Shown here piece after piece: positions 1 through 8,122 of a stretch of 64,000 nt of DNA (position 1 is the stretch's first letter; every line of letters begins with the position of its first letter). Source of the DNA: Ruminococcus flavefaciens (GTDB lineage Bacteria > Bacillota > Clostridia > Oscillospirales > Ruminococcaceae); the NCBI GenBank assembly GCA_004554385.1, contig SFMO01000127.1, positions 1 to 64,000 on the forward strand, in the 5' to 3' direction. The notes below the pieces were generated by a model that was not told the origin of the DNA, searched no databases, and worked only from the letters and a program-made list of their open reading frames with translations. The position numbers and the translations under genes are program-made.

Positions 1-687
1 AAGTTCATTCCCGACAAGGTGACCTTCGACCAGTACAAGGCAGTCCTCATACAGAATTCGGATTATCTCATGAAGTTCTGGAACTCAGTCTGGCTGACAG
101 TTCCGATAACGGTGTTCCAGATGGTGGTTGCTATACTTACATCATATGGCTTTTCCAGGTATCCCAACAAATTCAAGAGCATTATCTTCTTTGCATATAT
201 CATACTTATGATAATGCCTTATCAGGTTACTCTTGTTCCGAATTACCTTGTTGCGGATAAGTTCGGACTGCTGGATACCAGACTTTCCATAATACTTCCT
301 GCAATATTCTCGCCCTTCAGCATATTCCTGCTGACCAAGGTAATGAGGCGTATCCCCATTTCCTATGTGGAGGCGGCTAAGCTTGACGGTGCGGGAGAAT
401 TCAAGATACTTACCAAAATATATATCCCACTATGCAAGGGAGCTATAGTTTCCATTGCCATGCTGGTATTCATAGACTACTGGAATATGGTTGAACAGCC
501 CCTTGTACTTATGAAAGAGACGACGCTTCACCCCCTTTCCGTATTCCTTTCACAGATAAATACAGGCGATATCGGTCTTGCCTTTGCGGTAGGAGTGGTC
601 TATATGATACCAACGGTACTGATGTTCCTGTACGGAGAGGATTACCTCCTGGAGGGCATAACCTATTCGGGCGGAATCAAGGGCTGA
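1..687 (+). CDS. carbohydrate ABC transporter permease, MalG-like (5' partial)
   Basis: This is the inner-membrane permease half of a sugar importer of the MalG type (binding-protein-dependent transport, CUT1 style). The frame is open to base 1 and a typical permease stretch (KFIPDKVTFDQYK) lies before the first possible GTG at 19, so the gene starts upstream of the window; 228 residues are present. Several hydrophobic segments are visible. The cytoplasmic EAA loop, which docks the ATPase, reads EAAKLDGAGEFKILTKIYIP, followed by the usual final membrane span. A good Shine-Dalgarno sequence 35 bp downstream leads into the next gene, so it is probably the start of the visible part of an operon ending at 6088. 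No ATPase is seen in that operon. The substrate cannot be told from the sequence. Confidence 0.9.
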   Translation, partial: KFIPDKVTFDQYKAVLIQNSDYLMKFWNSVWLTVPITVFQMVVAILTSYGFSRYPNKFKSIIFFAYIILMIMPYQVTLVPNYLVADKFGLLDTRLSIILPAIFSPFSIFLLTKVMRRIPISYVEAAKLDGAGEFKILTKIYIPLCKGAIVSIAMLVFIDYWNMVEQPLVLMKETTLHPLSVFLSQINTGDIGLAFAVGVVYMIPTVLMFLYGEDYLLEGITYSGGIKG

Positions 688-721
688 TGCAGAAAAGTCA
701 TTTCTCAGAAGGAGTAATAAT

Positions 722-2455
722 ATGAACGAAACAAAAGAAGTCAAGGATATAATGGCAGAGCGCGAAGATAAAGAAGCAAAGTCGCCTGCCAGAAGACGTG
801 AGCTGATAAAGACGATAATCATTATTTTTCTGGCTGTGATGCTGGTGCTCACATTTTTCTCAAACACCATAATGAACAAGTCTCTCCCCGAAATATCAAC
901 AGAGGCTGTGGCTTCGGGAAAGCTTACAGAGCGTATCAGAGATACAGGCGTCGTTGAGTCGAATCAGTCATACGAAGTCAAAACTGAGGGCGGCAGAGTC
1001 GTTGAAAAGATACATGTAAAGCAGGGACAGGAGGTCAAGAAGGACGATGTTCTGTTCACTGTCAATGCCGTAGGAAGCGAAGCTCTTGAAACCGCTGAAT
1101 CGGATTACGACAAGGCAAAGCTTGAATATGAAACAGCACTTCTTAAAGAGCCTCTTGATTATTCCGAGAGCAATCAGGAGATAAAAGCGGCTCGTGACGA
1201 GATAAATGCTCTTATCGCAAAGCGCGACGCTGCAAGAAACAATGCAGGCGATATTGCCGCTGAAAAGGAAAGATACAAGGCAAACAAGGCTGAGTATTCA
1301 AGAGTTTCTGCTCTTCAGACCAAGCTTGAAGCCGCTGTAAAGGCTATAAATTCGGATATGTATGACGAGGCTGATCCCGAGCTCATCGGTGAGCTGCCTT
1401 CACTTTACGGTACATATGCTGCCGCTGATGAGGAGTACAAGGAAGCCTTTGAGCTTTATAAGATCGCTGTTGAAAGCGGTGAGAATATCGAAGTGACCAA
1501 GGCAGACGCAGATGCAAAGCAGACTGTAAGGGATACAGCAAAGAATGCTTACAACGACGCCAAGAGCAATAAGCGCGGCGAGCTCATATCACGGCTCGGC
1601 GAGGTGTCAGGAGAGGCTTCAAGACTCAGCGGAGAGATCGATGCTTACACAGATTCTGTTTCCGAGGGAGCAGGCACAGATAGCTATGAATCTCTTGCCG
1701 CAAGCGTTGTCGAGAAGCAGAATGCACTTGAAAAGATGATAATAGAGCTCAATAAGACCAAAAAGAGCGATTCAATAAAGGAGCAGCAGACAGCTCTCAG
1801 TATCGAATCCCTGAAGAAGGACGTTGACAAGAAAAAGGAAAAATATGAAAAGCTCAAGAAGGAGTCAAAGGCAACAGAGATAAAGTCCAAGTACGACGGT
1901 GTTGTCAGTGCTATAAATATAAAGGTCGATGAAAAGACCGTGGATGAACAGCCTATCGCTAAGATCGATCTTGTTGACGAAGGCTATACCGTAAAGATCT
2001 ATGTAGACAATGACAAGCTCAAGAAGCTCAAGAAGGGCGCATCTGCTGAGATAATGAACAATTACAAGGGCGATGTTGAGGCTACCCTCAGCGAGATCAA
2101 AAGTGATCCGCAGGCAGGGGCAAAGAAAAAGGCTCTTATCTTCTCCGTAACAGGAAACGTTGAATCAGGAGACAGCCTTGATCTTTCTATCCCTCTCGGA
2201 AGCGGTACATATGATACGATAGTTCCGAGAAGTGCCGTTATTCCTGATAATAATGATAACTACGTGCTTGTAGTGCGTTCAAAGAACACTCCTCTCGGCA
2301 ACCGCTACTATGCTGAAAGAGTAACTGTAAACGAGGAAGCAAAGGACGAAATATCCTGTGCCGTTTCAGGAGATCTCAGCAGAGGCGATTACATCATTAC
2401 CGCATCGAGCAAGCCTATCCGTCCGGGAGATCAGGTCCGCATGAAGGATAAATAA
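722..2455 (+). CDS. HlyD/MacA-type membrane fusion (adaptor) protein
   Basis: 577 residues. There is a short cytoplasmic N-terminus and a single membrane anchor at about 30-50. The first half of a lipoyl-like hairpin follows near 85-110 (VVEKIHVKQGQEVKKDDVLF), then a very long charged coiled-coil region (about 115-385). The second lipoyl half is near 385-420 (KSKYDGVVSAINIKVDEKTV), and a beta-barrel-like C-terminus closes the protein. This is the arrangement of RND/ABC periplasmic adaptors, which in Gram-positive bacteria work outside the membrane with MacB-type ABC proteins. The ATG at 722 has AAGGAG upstream. The next gene encodes a MacB-like extracellular domain, which supports a MacAB-like pairing. 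The coiled coil is longer than in typical MacA. The transported substrate is unknown. Confidence 0.85.
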   Translation: MNETKEVKDIMAEREDKEAKSPARRRELIKTIIIIFLAVMLVLTFFSNTIMNKSLPEISTEAVASGKLTERIRDTGVVESNQSYEVKTEGGRVVEKIHVKQGQEVKKDDVLFTVNAVGSEALETAESDYDKAKLEYETALLKEPLDYSESNQEIKAARDEINALIAKRDAARNNAGDIAAEKERYKANKAEYSRVSALQTKLEAAVKAINSDMYDEADPELIGELPSLYGTYAAADEEYKEAFELYKIAVESGENIEVTKADADAKQTVRDTAKNAYNDAKSNKRGELISRLGEVSGEASRLSGEIDAYTDSVSEGAGTDSYESLAASVVEKQNALEKMIIELNKTKKSDSIKEQQTALSIESLKKDVDKKKEKYEKLKKESKATEIKSKYDGVVSAINIKVDEKTVDEQPIAKIDLVDEGYTVKIYVDNDKLKKLKKGASAEIMNNYKGDVEATLSEIKSDPQAGAKKKALIFSVTGNVESGDSLDLSIPLGSGTYDTIVPRSAVIPDNNDNYVLVVRSKNTPLGNRYYAERVTVNEEAKDEISCAVSGDLSRGDYIITASSKPIRPGDQVRMKDK

Positions 2456-2468
2456 GGCGGTGGACCTT

Positions 2469-3680
2469 ATGAAGAAAAGATTCAGACCTGTTCACATTGT
2501 TGCTGCCGCAGTCAATGCAGCCGCAGTTGCAGGGGCGCTCATACTTACGGTAATGGGAAACGGAGCTGCAAGGGCTCAGCGTTACAATTATGCCTATGAT
2601 CTGTGGAAAAACGGCAGCAAGGATGACTTTTCACAGATAAGCTGCTTTTTCAGCGATGATGCAGGCTTCGAAAGAAACGAAGCCGAGGGCGTCAGGATGA
2701 AACTCATGGGAAGTCTCAAGGAGGCTTCGGTCAACCAGAAGGAGACACAGAAGCTTATCCCCGACGCATACAGTACATCAGCAGGAAAGGTAACTATCAA
2801 CAGTGAGCTCAGCAAGCATTCCGAAGCTGAGATAACTGTTGTGGGAGGAGATTTCTTCCTGTTCAGGCAGTTTAAACTTGCCAGCGGTGCGTTCTTTTCC
2901 GATGATGATCTCATGCAGGACGGTGCGGTCATTGACCGACAGCTTGCATGGAATCTTTACGGTACAGATAACATCGCAGGAAGATACATATATATAAATA
3001 ATGTAAAGCTGTACATTTCGGGAGTCGTAGAGCTTCCCGATACAGATCCCGAGGAGCGCTGCGTGGGCAATACTCCAAGGGCGTACATATCCTACTATGC
3101 GGCAGGACTTGTTTTCGGAAAAAGCAGCAGCTCTGATGAGGAAAGCGGACTTGTTCCGCAGTCTTCCGAATTCAGAAAGGTGACCTGCTATGAATGTATA
3201 AGTCCCGAGCCCGTGGAGAACTTCACTTATAACTTCATTGATAAGGAGCTTTCCGAAAAATACAAGGGAAAGATAAGCATAGTAAAAAACAAAGAGCGAT
3301 TTGATACGAAACCGAGGATCAAGGCTCTGAAACGGCTTGAAGACAGCGTTGTCAAAAAGGACAGCATAGTCTATCCGTTCTGGGAAAATGCCTCAAGAAT
3401 GGTGGAATTCAAGCTTTCATTCATCTACGGAGGGCGCAGGCTTCTCCTTGCTATACCGGTTGTAACGCTGATATGGCTCATAATAATGGGGTACAGAGCG
3501 TTCAATAAAAAGAAAGAAGGCCTCAGAAAAACAGTGGGGAACTTTATAGCGGCGAAAATGTCATCGCTGAGAAAAAAGCAGTACCACGGCTCTGAGGAGA
3601 ACAAAGAAAGCTCCATAGAAAGCAAACAGGAGCAGACAAAAGAAAGTAAAAATAAAAAACAAAAAGAGGTATCATTATGA
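2469..3680 (+). CDS. MacB-like periplasmic-core-domain membrane protein
   Basis: 403 residues from the ATG at 2469; an in-frame GTG at 2460 is also possible but sits on the ribosome binding sequence. An N-terminal membrane segment (about 8-28) is followed by roughly 290 extracytoplasmic residues resembling the MacB core domain, with DGAVIDRQLAWNLYG and IAGRYIYINNVKLYISGVV, the strand pattern seen after the first span of FtsX/MacB permeases. One further membrane segment lies near 320-342, and the tail is long, Lys/Glu-rich and cytoplasmic. The three-span FtsX bundle of a true MacB and any ATPase domain are absent, so this looks like a reduced, two-span partner of the adaptor encoded just upstream. 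It overlaps the next gene by ATGA. Family assignment is by pattern, not alignment. Confidence 0.6.
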   Translation: MKKRFRPVHIVAAAVNAAAVAGALILTVMGNGAARAQRYNYAYDLWKNGSKDDFSQISCFFSDDAGFERNEAEGVRMKLMGSLKEASVNQKETQKLIPDAYSTSAGKVTINSELSKHSEAEITVVGGDFFLFRQFKLASGAFFSDDDLMQDGAVIDRQLAWNLYGTDNIAGRYIYINNVKLYISGVVELPDTDPEERCVGNTPRAYISYYAAGLVFGKSSSSDEESGLVPQSSEFRKVTCYECISPEPVENFTYNFIDKELSEKYKGKISIVKNKERFDTKPRIKALKRLEDSVVKKDSIVYPFWENASRMVEFKLSFIYGGRRLLLAIPVVTLIWLIIMGYRAFNKKKEGLRKTVGNFIAAKMSSLRKKQYHGSEENKESSIESKQEQTKESKNKKQKEVSL

Positions 3681-6088
3681 AGAGTTCAATCACTACCCGT
3701 ATCACAGCACTTACCGCAGCACTGGCACTTATTGCAGGTTCAGCAGCCTCATGTGGAAAAAAGGGTGACTCAAGCGAAACTGCATCCAAGACAGCTAAGG
3801 AACTCATGTCAGCTTCCTATAAGGCTGTAGAGGTCGTCACAGATGTTGAAAACGTCGCTCAGATATATAGGATCGATGAAAACAGACTTCTGCTCACCGC
3901 AGCTGAAGAAGAAAAGAAAACACCTACATTCTACATCACAGACAATGACTTTGCAGCTACAGAGCCTATAGAGGTCAAGATAGATGTCAAGGATAACGAG
4001 GATGTTTACTACAATTCCACCCTCAGTCCTGACGGAGATATTGTTGTTCTGGCAACATTTACGGATTACGGCGATATGGAGAAGCCGAATTTCGAAGATC
4101 CGGATTTCGATTATGATAAATTCAACTTTGAGGAGTATCAAAAAAATATAAAAACTACCTACAAGCTCTATACTGTTGACCTCGAAGGCAACATCAAGTC
4201 GCAGAATGAGATCACAGGTTTTGAGGAGTATTCCGACGAGGACGGCGATGTACATATCGGAAATATGTACCCATGCGGCAACGGAAAGGTCATCTGTGAA
4301 ATATACGCAATGGACAGCAACTATGTCATTGTTGAGTCTGACGGAAAGATAAGCGGCAAGCTTGAAGGACTTGATGAAAACTACATTGAGAGCGTTGCGG
4401 TCATCGATGACGATACACTTGCTGCAGCAGGCTACTTCAAGAACTATGAATCCTCTGTAAAGCTCATCGATGCTGCTACATTAAAGGCTAAGGACGAGGT
4501 CATCGACCTCAAGAAAGCAGGCCTTGCTGATAATATGGGAACTGTCTTCAAGGGCAGCGGTGATTACAGAATCTTTATGAGCACTTCCACAGGTCTTTTT
4601 GGTATAAAGGAGGACGGTTCAGGCGAAGAGATCATCAACTGGCTTGACTCCGATCTGGGCGACGGCGGTGTTAACTCAATTGTTGCAATGGACAACGGCG
4701 ATTACATAATTTCCTATATGGATTACAGCACTCCTACGGGCGGTACTGCCGTCTACAGACTTACAAAGCGTGACGTTTCCGAGCTTGAGAACATGAAGGT
4801 CGTTACTATCGGCGTAATGTACGATGCATGGGACGTAAAGCAGAAGGTATCTGATTTCAACAAGGCACATGACGATGTACGCTTCAAGATGGTAGATTAC
4901 AGCAAGTACAATGATTATGACTATGAGAATGAGAAGATGATCAGCTCAGCAGGCGAGCAGCTCAAGAAGGATATCATCTCAGGCAACGCTCCTGACATGA
5001 TCGTATGCGATAATCAGGCTATCATCAAGAATCTTGCAAACAAGGGACTCTTCCTTGACCTCAACGAGTACCTTGCAAAGGATAATGAGATAAAGACTGA
5101 AGATATCATGCCTAATGTGCTCAGTGCATGCGAGATCGGCGGCAAGCTTCTTTCAATTCCTACAGCCTTCAATGTTCAGACATATGCAATAAAGTCAAAG
5201 AACTATGATAAAGAGGGCTGGACTATCGATGATATGATCGATATCTACAATAAGATGCCTGAGGGTACATCACTTACAATGCTTGATTGCAAGGAATCGA
5301 TCAGCTCAATGATACTTGGCGCTATGTGCAGCTGCATCGACTATGAGAAGAGAACATGCAGCTTTGATTCTCCTGAGTTCAAGAAGATCCTTGATTTTGC
5401 AAATAAGTTCCCCAAGCAGGATGAGCTTATTGACTGGGATGACCAGGACGCTGTTATGAAAATGTACAACAATGATAACTTCATGAAGGATAAGCAGCTC
5501 CTTGAAGAGGTCTATATCTATGATTTTGAGTCATATATCAGCCAGTTCAAGGGAAGATTCGGCGATGAGCCTGTTACCTTTGTCGGCGGTCCTTCAGTAG
5601 GCGGAAACGGCGGTATGCTCCAGCTTTCGGAGAGCCTTTCTATCCTGACAAATTCTGAGAATAAGGACGCATGCTGGGAGCTTATCAAGGAATTCTTCAA
5701 GGCACCCGAGGAAGATGAGGAAGACGGCGAAAGAATGTACATGAACGGACTTTCTACGATCAAGTCAAGATTTGAAAAGACTGCTGAAGCTGCAACGAAG
5801 AAGCCTTACTATATCGATGAAAACGGCAAGAGGGTCGAGTATAACTATACATACTACGATCAGACAAAGAATAAGCCTATTGACATTGCTCCCCTTACAG
5901 AGGATGAAAAGAACAAGCTGGTCGACTATATCATGAACTGCACTACCATCGTTGATGATTTCGATCCCGACATCGAGAATATCATTATGGACGAAGCAGA
6001 TGCATTCTTCGAGGGAGAAAAGACTGCTGACGAGATAATCAGCAATCTCCAGAACCGTATTTCACTCCTCCTCAGTGAGCAGGGCTGA
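3677..6088 (+). CDS. lipoprotein: propeller-like region fused to an extracellular solute-binding protein
   Basis: 803 residues with a lipoprotein signal peptide; the lipobox is around SAASC, with Cys near residue 26. Residues about 55-370 contain repeated short beta-strand units punctuated by Asp/Gly turns (YNSTLSPDGDIVVLATF, VAMDNGDYIISYMDY), consistent with a beta-propeller. From about 372 (MKVVTIGVMYDAWDVKQKV) to the end the pattern is that of a family 1 sugar-binding protein: NAPDMIVCDNQAIIKNLANK, IGGKLLSIPTAFNVQTYAIK, and a C-terminal part with NKDACWELIKEFF. It would be anchored outside the membrane and feed the MalG-like permease encoded at the window edge. It is translationally coupled to the gene before it by a 4-bp overlap. 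Substrate unknown. Confidence 0.85.
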   Translation: MKSSITTRITALTAALALIAGSAASCGKKGDSSETASKTAKELMSASYKAVEVVTDVENVAQIYRIDENRLLLTAAEEEKKTPTFYITDNDFAATEPIEVKIDVKDNEDVYYNSTLSPDGDIVVLATFTDYGDMEKPNFEDPDFDYDKFNFEEYQKNIKTTYKLYTVDLEGNIKSQNEITGFEEYSDEDGDVHIGNMYPCGNGKVICEIYAMDSNYVIVESDGKISGKLEGLDENYIESVAVIDDDTLAAAGYFKNYESSVKLIDAATLKAKDEVIDLKKAGLADNMGTVFKGSGDYRIFMSTSTGLFGIKEDGSGEEIINWLDSDLGDGGVNSIVAMDNGDYIISYMDYSTPTGGTAVYRLTKRDVSELENMKVVTIGVMYDAWDVKQKVSDFNKAHDDVRFKMVDYSKYNDYDYENEKMISSAGEQLKKDIISGNAPDMIVCDNQAIIKNLANKGLFLDLNEYLAKDNEIKTEDIMPNVLSACEIGGKLLSIPTAFNVQTYAIKSKNYDKEGWTIDDMIDIYNKMPEGTSLTMLDCKESISSMILGAMCSCIDYEKRTCSFDSPEFKKILDFANKFPKQDELIDWDDQDAVMKMYNNDNFMKDKQLLEEVYIYDFESYISQFKGRFGDEPVTFVGGPSVGGNGGMLQLSESLSILTNSENKDACWELIKEFFKAPEEDEEDGERMYMNGLSTIKSRFEKTAEAATKKPYYIDENGKRVEYNYTYYDQTKNKPIDIAPLTEDEKNKLVDYIMNCTTIVDDFDPDIENIIMDEADAFFEGEKTADEIISNLQNRISLLLSEQG

Positions 6089-6176
6089 TAAATAATGCGG
6101 ATCTTTATAAAATTCCGGATCTGCGCATAAAATACAGATAATCTTCATATATAAGATAAATACAACCTCCTTAATT

Positions 6177-6216
6177 ATGGCACTGTCGTCTTAAATGCGG
6201 CAGTGCCATTCTCTTT
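6177..6216 (+). terminator. intrinsic terminator after the first operon
   Basis: ATGGCACTG (6177-6185) pairs with CAGTGCCAT (6201-6209), with additional CG pairs inside, and is followed by the T-rich TCTCTTT. It lies 90 bp after the stop of the solute-binding lipoprotein gene. Bases 6217-6284 are AT-rich and show nothing else. Confidence 0.75.
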
Positions 6217-6284
6217 ATGCATATAACGGCAATAAAATATTGATATACACATATAATATTTTTCAATAATTTTTTTCTTTTCTA

Positions 6285-6313
6285 TTGACAAAAATCGCCT
6301 TAAGTGGTATACT
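6285..6313 (+). promoter_or_regulatory. sigma-A promoter for the DUF4190/DUF2752 pair
   Basis: TTGACA at 6285-6290, a 17-bp spacer and TATACT at 6308-6313. The start codon follows 37 bp downstream with AGGGAGG at 6334-6340. Confidence 0.85.
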
Positions 6314-6349
6314 TTATGTATTATAATACCTTTAGGGAGGAAATTAATC

Positions 6350-6745
6350 ATGGATAATAATTACAACAACGATCAGCAGAATGTAACACCTGATTTCAAC
6401 AATCAGGCACCCGTTGATCCTTATAACGGAAGTATGCCAACTCCGGACGGTCCTAAGGGCAAGGCTATTGCTTCAATGGTACTCGGTATCTGCGCAGTAG
6501 TCGGCGGATGCTGCATCTGGTCATGGCTCGGACTTATTCTCGGCGTTATCGCAGTAGTTCTTGGCGCTCTCGTTCTCAAGAATAAGGAAGCAGGAAGGGG
6601 CTTTGCTATTGCAGGTCTCGTTTGCGGTATCGTAGGCGTTGTTTGGAGCATCGTTGCTCTTATCATCGTTCTTGCTCTTGGCGAAGCTGCAACTGAATTC
6701 GTTAAGGCATTCAATAACAACAACGCTATCTACTTCATCAAGTAA
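6350..6745 (+). CDS. DUF4190 domain membrane protein (paralogue 1)
   Basis: 131 residues. A short Asn/Gln/Pro-rich hydrophilic N-terminus (MDNNYNNDQQNVTPDF) precedes the DUF4190 core: KAIASMVLGICAVVGGCC, an Ile/Val/Leu-rich first membrane hairpin, the connecting KNKEAGRGFAIAGLVCGIVG and a second hydrophobic pair. DUF4190 proteins are small membrane proteins of unknown function. Its first eleven residues are identical to those of the paralogue starting at 7247, and a third paralogue starts at 10612. It is probably co-transcribed with the DUF2752 gene four bases downstream. Confidence 0.85.
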   Translation: MDNNYNNDQQNVTPDFNNQAPVDPYNGSMPTPDGPKGKAIASMVLGICAVVGGCCIWSWLGLILGVIAVVLGALVLKNKEAGRGFAIAGLVCGIVGVVWSIVALIIVLALGEAATEFVKAFNNNNAIYFIK

Positions 6746-6748
6746 TAT

Positions 6749-7144
6749 ATGTCTAAACGTCTGAGGATCGTTATTGCAGCTGGTGCACCATGCCTGTTAT
6801 TGGCTGTTTTCGCTCTCAGAGATTACATAATCGGATTTTCAGGACATATCCCGCCATGTGCCTTTCATAAGCTGACAGGTTACTGGTGTACGGGCTGCGG
6901 AAATACCAGAAGTACTATCGCATTGCTGCATGGGCACATCTGGACCGCTGTAAGGAATAATGCAACTATGCCGTTTCTGGCTCTTTTGCTTATACTTCTT
7001 TACGGCGAGAATCTTGCTGCTTTATTCGGCAGGGATATAAAGCTCCTGCCAAGAAAGGGATTGTTCTGGGGCATAGTTATAGGGCTTTTCTTTGTATACT
7101 ATGTGTTGAGGAACTTCTTTCCCGTGCTCGGTCCGATATCTTGA
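6749..7144 (+). CDS. DUF2752 domain membrane protein
   Basis: 131 residues and three to four predicted membrane spans. The DUF2752 signature is clear: CAFHKLTGYWCTGCGNTRS, a Cys pair within a CxGCGxTR motif followed by a short helix (IALLHGHIWTAVRNN). The biochemical role of the family is unknown; the conserved cysteines suggest metal or redox chemistry, but that is speculation. The ATG lies 4 bp after the stop of the upstream DUF4190 gene, with no strong ribosome binding site of its own, so translational coupling is likely. A terminator follows at 7158. Confidence 0.8.
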   Translation: MSKRLRIVIAAGAPCLLLAVFALRDYIIGFSGHIPPCAFHKLTGYWCTGCGNTRSTIALLHGHIWTAVRNNATMPFLALLLILLYGENLAALFGRDIKLLPRKGLFWGIVIGLFFVYYVLRNFFPVLGPIS

Positions 7145-7157
7145 AGAATAATACCAG

Positions 7158-7184
7158 GCTCCTGCATTTGCAGGAGCTTTTTAT
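7158..7184 (+). terminator. intrinsic terminator
   Basis: GCTCCTGC (7158-7165) and GCAGGAGC (7170-7177) flank a 4-nt loop and are followed by TTTTTATT. The T tract runs directly into the -35 box of the next promoter. Confidence 0.9.
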
Positions 7185-7212
7185 TGACATTACTGCCGAA
7201 AAATGGTATAAT
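7184..7212 (+). promoter_or_regulatory. sigma-A promoter for the second DUF4190 gene
   Basis: TTGACA at 7184-7189, a 17-bp spacer and TATAAT at 7207-7212. It abuts the preceding terminator with no gap. Confidence 0.9.
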
Positions 7213-7246
7213 CAAATAAATTATGTGCCTTTAGGAGGGGTTTATA

Positions 7247-7894
7247 ATGGATAACAATTACAACAACGATCAGCAGAATACTAATTCTGAGCCCTACGGT
7301 CAGGAGAACGGCTACAGCGATACTCCTGCTCAGGAGCAGAATAACAGCTATCCCGCTCAGAATGATGTACAGAACACTTACGGACAGAATGACGGAAACG
7401 GATATGGCTCTCAGAATGGGCAGTACGGTCAGCAGCAGAATGGTATGAACTACGGACCTCAGAACGGTCAGCCTCAGGGCGGCGCACCTTACGGTCCACA
7501 GAACAGTCCTTACGGTCAGCCTAATAACAATAACAACGCATACGGTCCACAGAATTTCTATCAGAACGGAAATCCCTATGGTCAGCAGGGTGGATATCCA
7601 CAGAATCCTTATCAGCAGCAGCCGCCTGTTGAGGGCAGCCTCGGACTGGCTATCGCTTCAATGGTGCTCGGAATAAGCGCTGCACTGTTTGCATGCTGCT
7701 TCTATCCTTTAGCGTTCCTGCTCGCACTTGTTGGTCTTATCCTCGGTGCAGTAGCTATCAAGAAGGGACCTGCAGGCAAGGGCTTTGCTATAACAGGACT
7801 TGTGCTTTCTGTTATTTCCATTGCGCTCGCAGTAATAATACTTCTTTTTGCGGCTACACTTGGAATTGGCACAGGTCTCAGCGAATTGTTCTGA
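7247..7894 (+). CDS. DUF4190 domain membrane protein with long low-complexity tail (paralogue 2)
   Basis: 215 residues. The first ~125 are almost entirely Gln, Asn, Gly, Pro, Tyr and Ser, with loose repeats of YGPQN and YGQ (for example QYGQQQNGMNYGPQNGQPQG). The DUF4190 core follows from about 128: SLGLAIASMVLGISAALFAC, a hydrophobic hairpin, KKGPAGKGFAITGLVLSVIS and a last span. AGGAGGGG precedes the ATG. The N-terminal eleven residues match the paralogue at 6350 and much of the DNA there is identical, pointing to a local duplication followed by expansion of the tail. Function unknown; the tail is probably cytoplasmic and could mediate self-association (inference). Confidence 0.85.
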   Translation: MDNNYNNDQQNTNSEPYGQENGYSDTPAQEQNNSYPAQNDVQNTYGQNDGNGYGSQNGQYGQQQNGMNYGPQNGQPQGGAPYGPQNSPYGQPNNNNNAYGPQNFYQNGNPYGQQGGYPQNPYQQQPPVEGSLGLAIASMVLGISAALFACCFYPLAFLLALVGLILGAVAIKKGPAGKGFAITGLVLSVISIALAVIILLFAATLGIGTGLSELF

Positions 7895-7923
7895 CAAAAG
7901 CTTTACCTGACATAAAAATGATT

Positions 7924-7956
7924 ACCGAGTCTGTAATTATGGACTCGGTATTTTTA
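7924..7956 (+). terminator. intrinsic terminator
   Basis: ACCGAGTC (7924-7931) pairs with GACTCGGT (7942-7949) around a 10-nt loop, followed by ATTTTTAT. Confidence 0.9.
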
Positions 7957-7995
7957 TGCCGCATCTGTTGCTATTTTTAATCATTTATGTTATAA

Positions 7996-8090
7996 GCGGC
8001 GAGCCGCCGCAGCCTTTTTCGCGTCAAAATTAATATTCACTGCACTTTTTCTCCGCGATTGTTGCTATTTTTACATTTATATGATATAAT
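7996..8090 (+). repeat. ~95-bp intergenic repeat, copy A, carrying a promoter
   Basis: The stretch begins GCGGCGAGCCGCCGCAG and CTTTTTCGCG and ends in TTGCTA (8062-8067), a 17-bp spacer and TATAAT (8085-8090). Copy B at 10475-10568 has the same blocks in the same order at the same spacing: 47 bp from ACTTTTTCT to the end of TATAAT in both. GCGGC/GCCGC at the left end can form a short hairpin. The promoter serves the flippase gene. Confidence 0.7.
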
Positions 8091-8122
8091 ATTAGCGTAT
8101 TATATTTTTCGGAGTGTGGATA

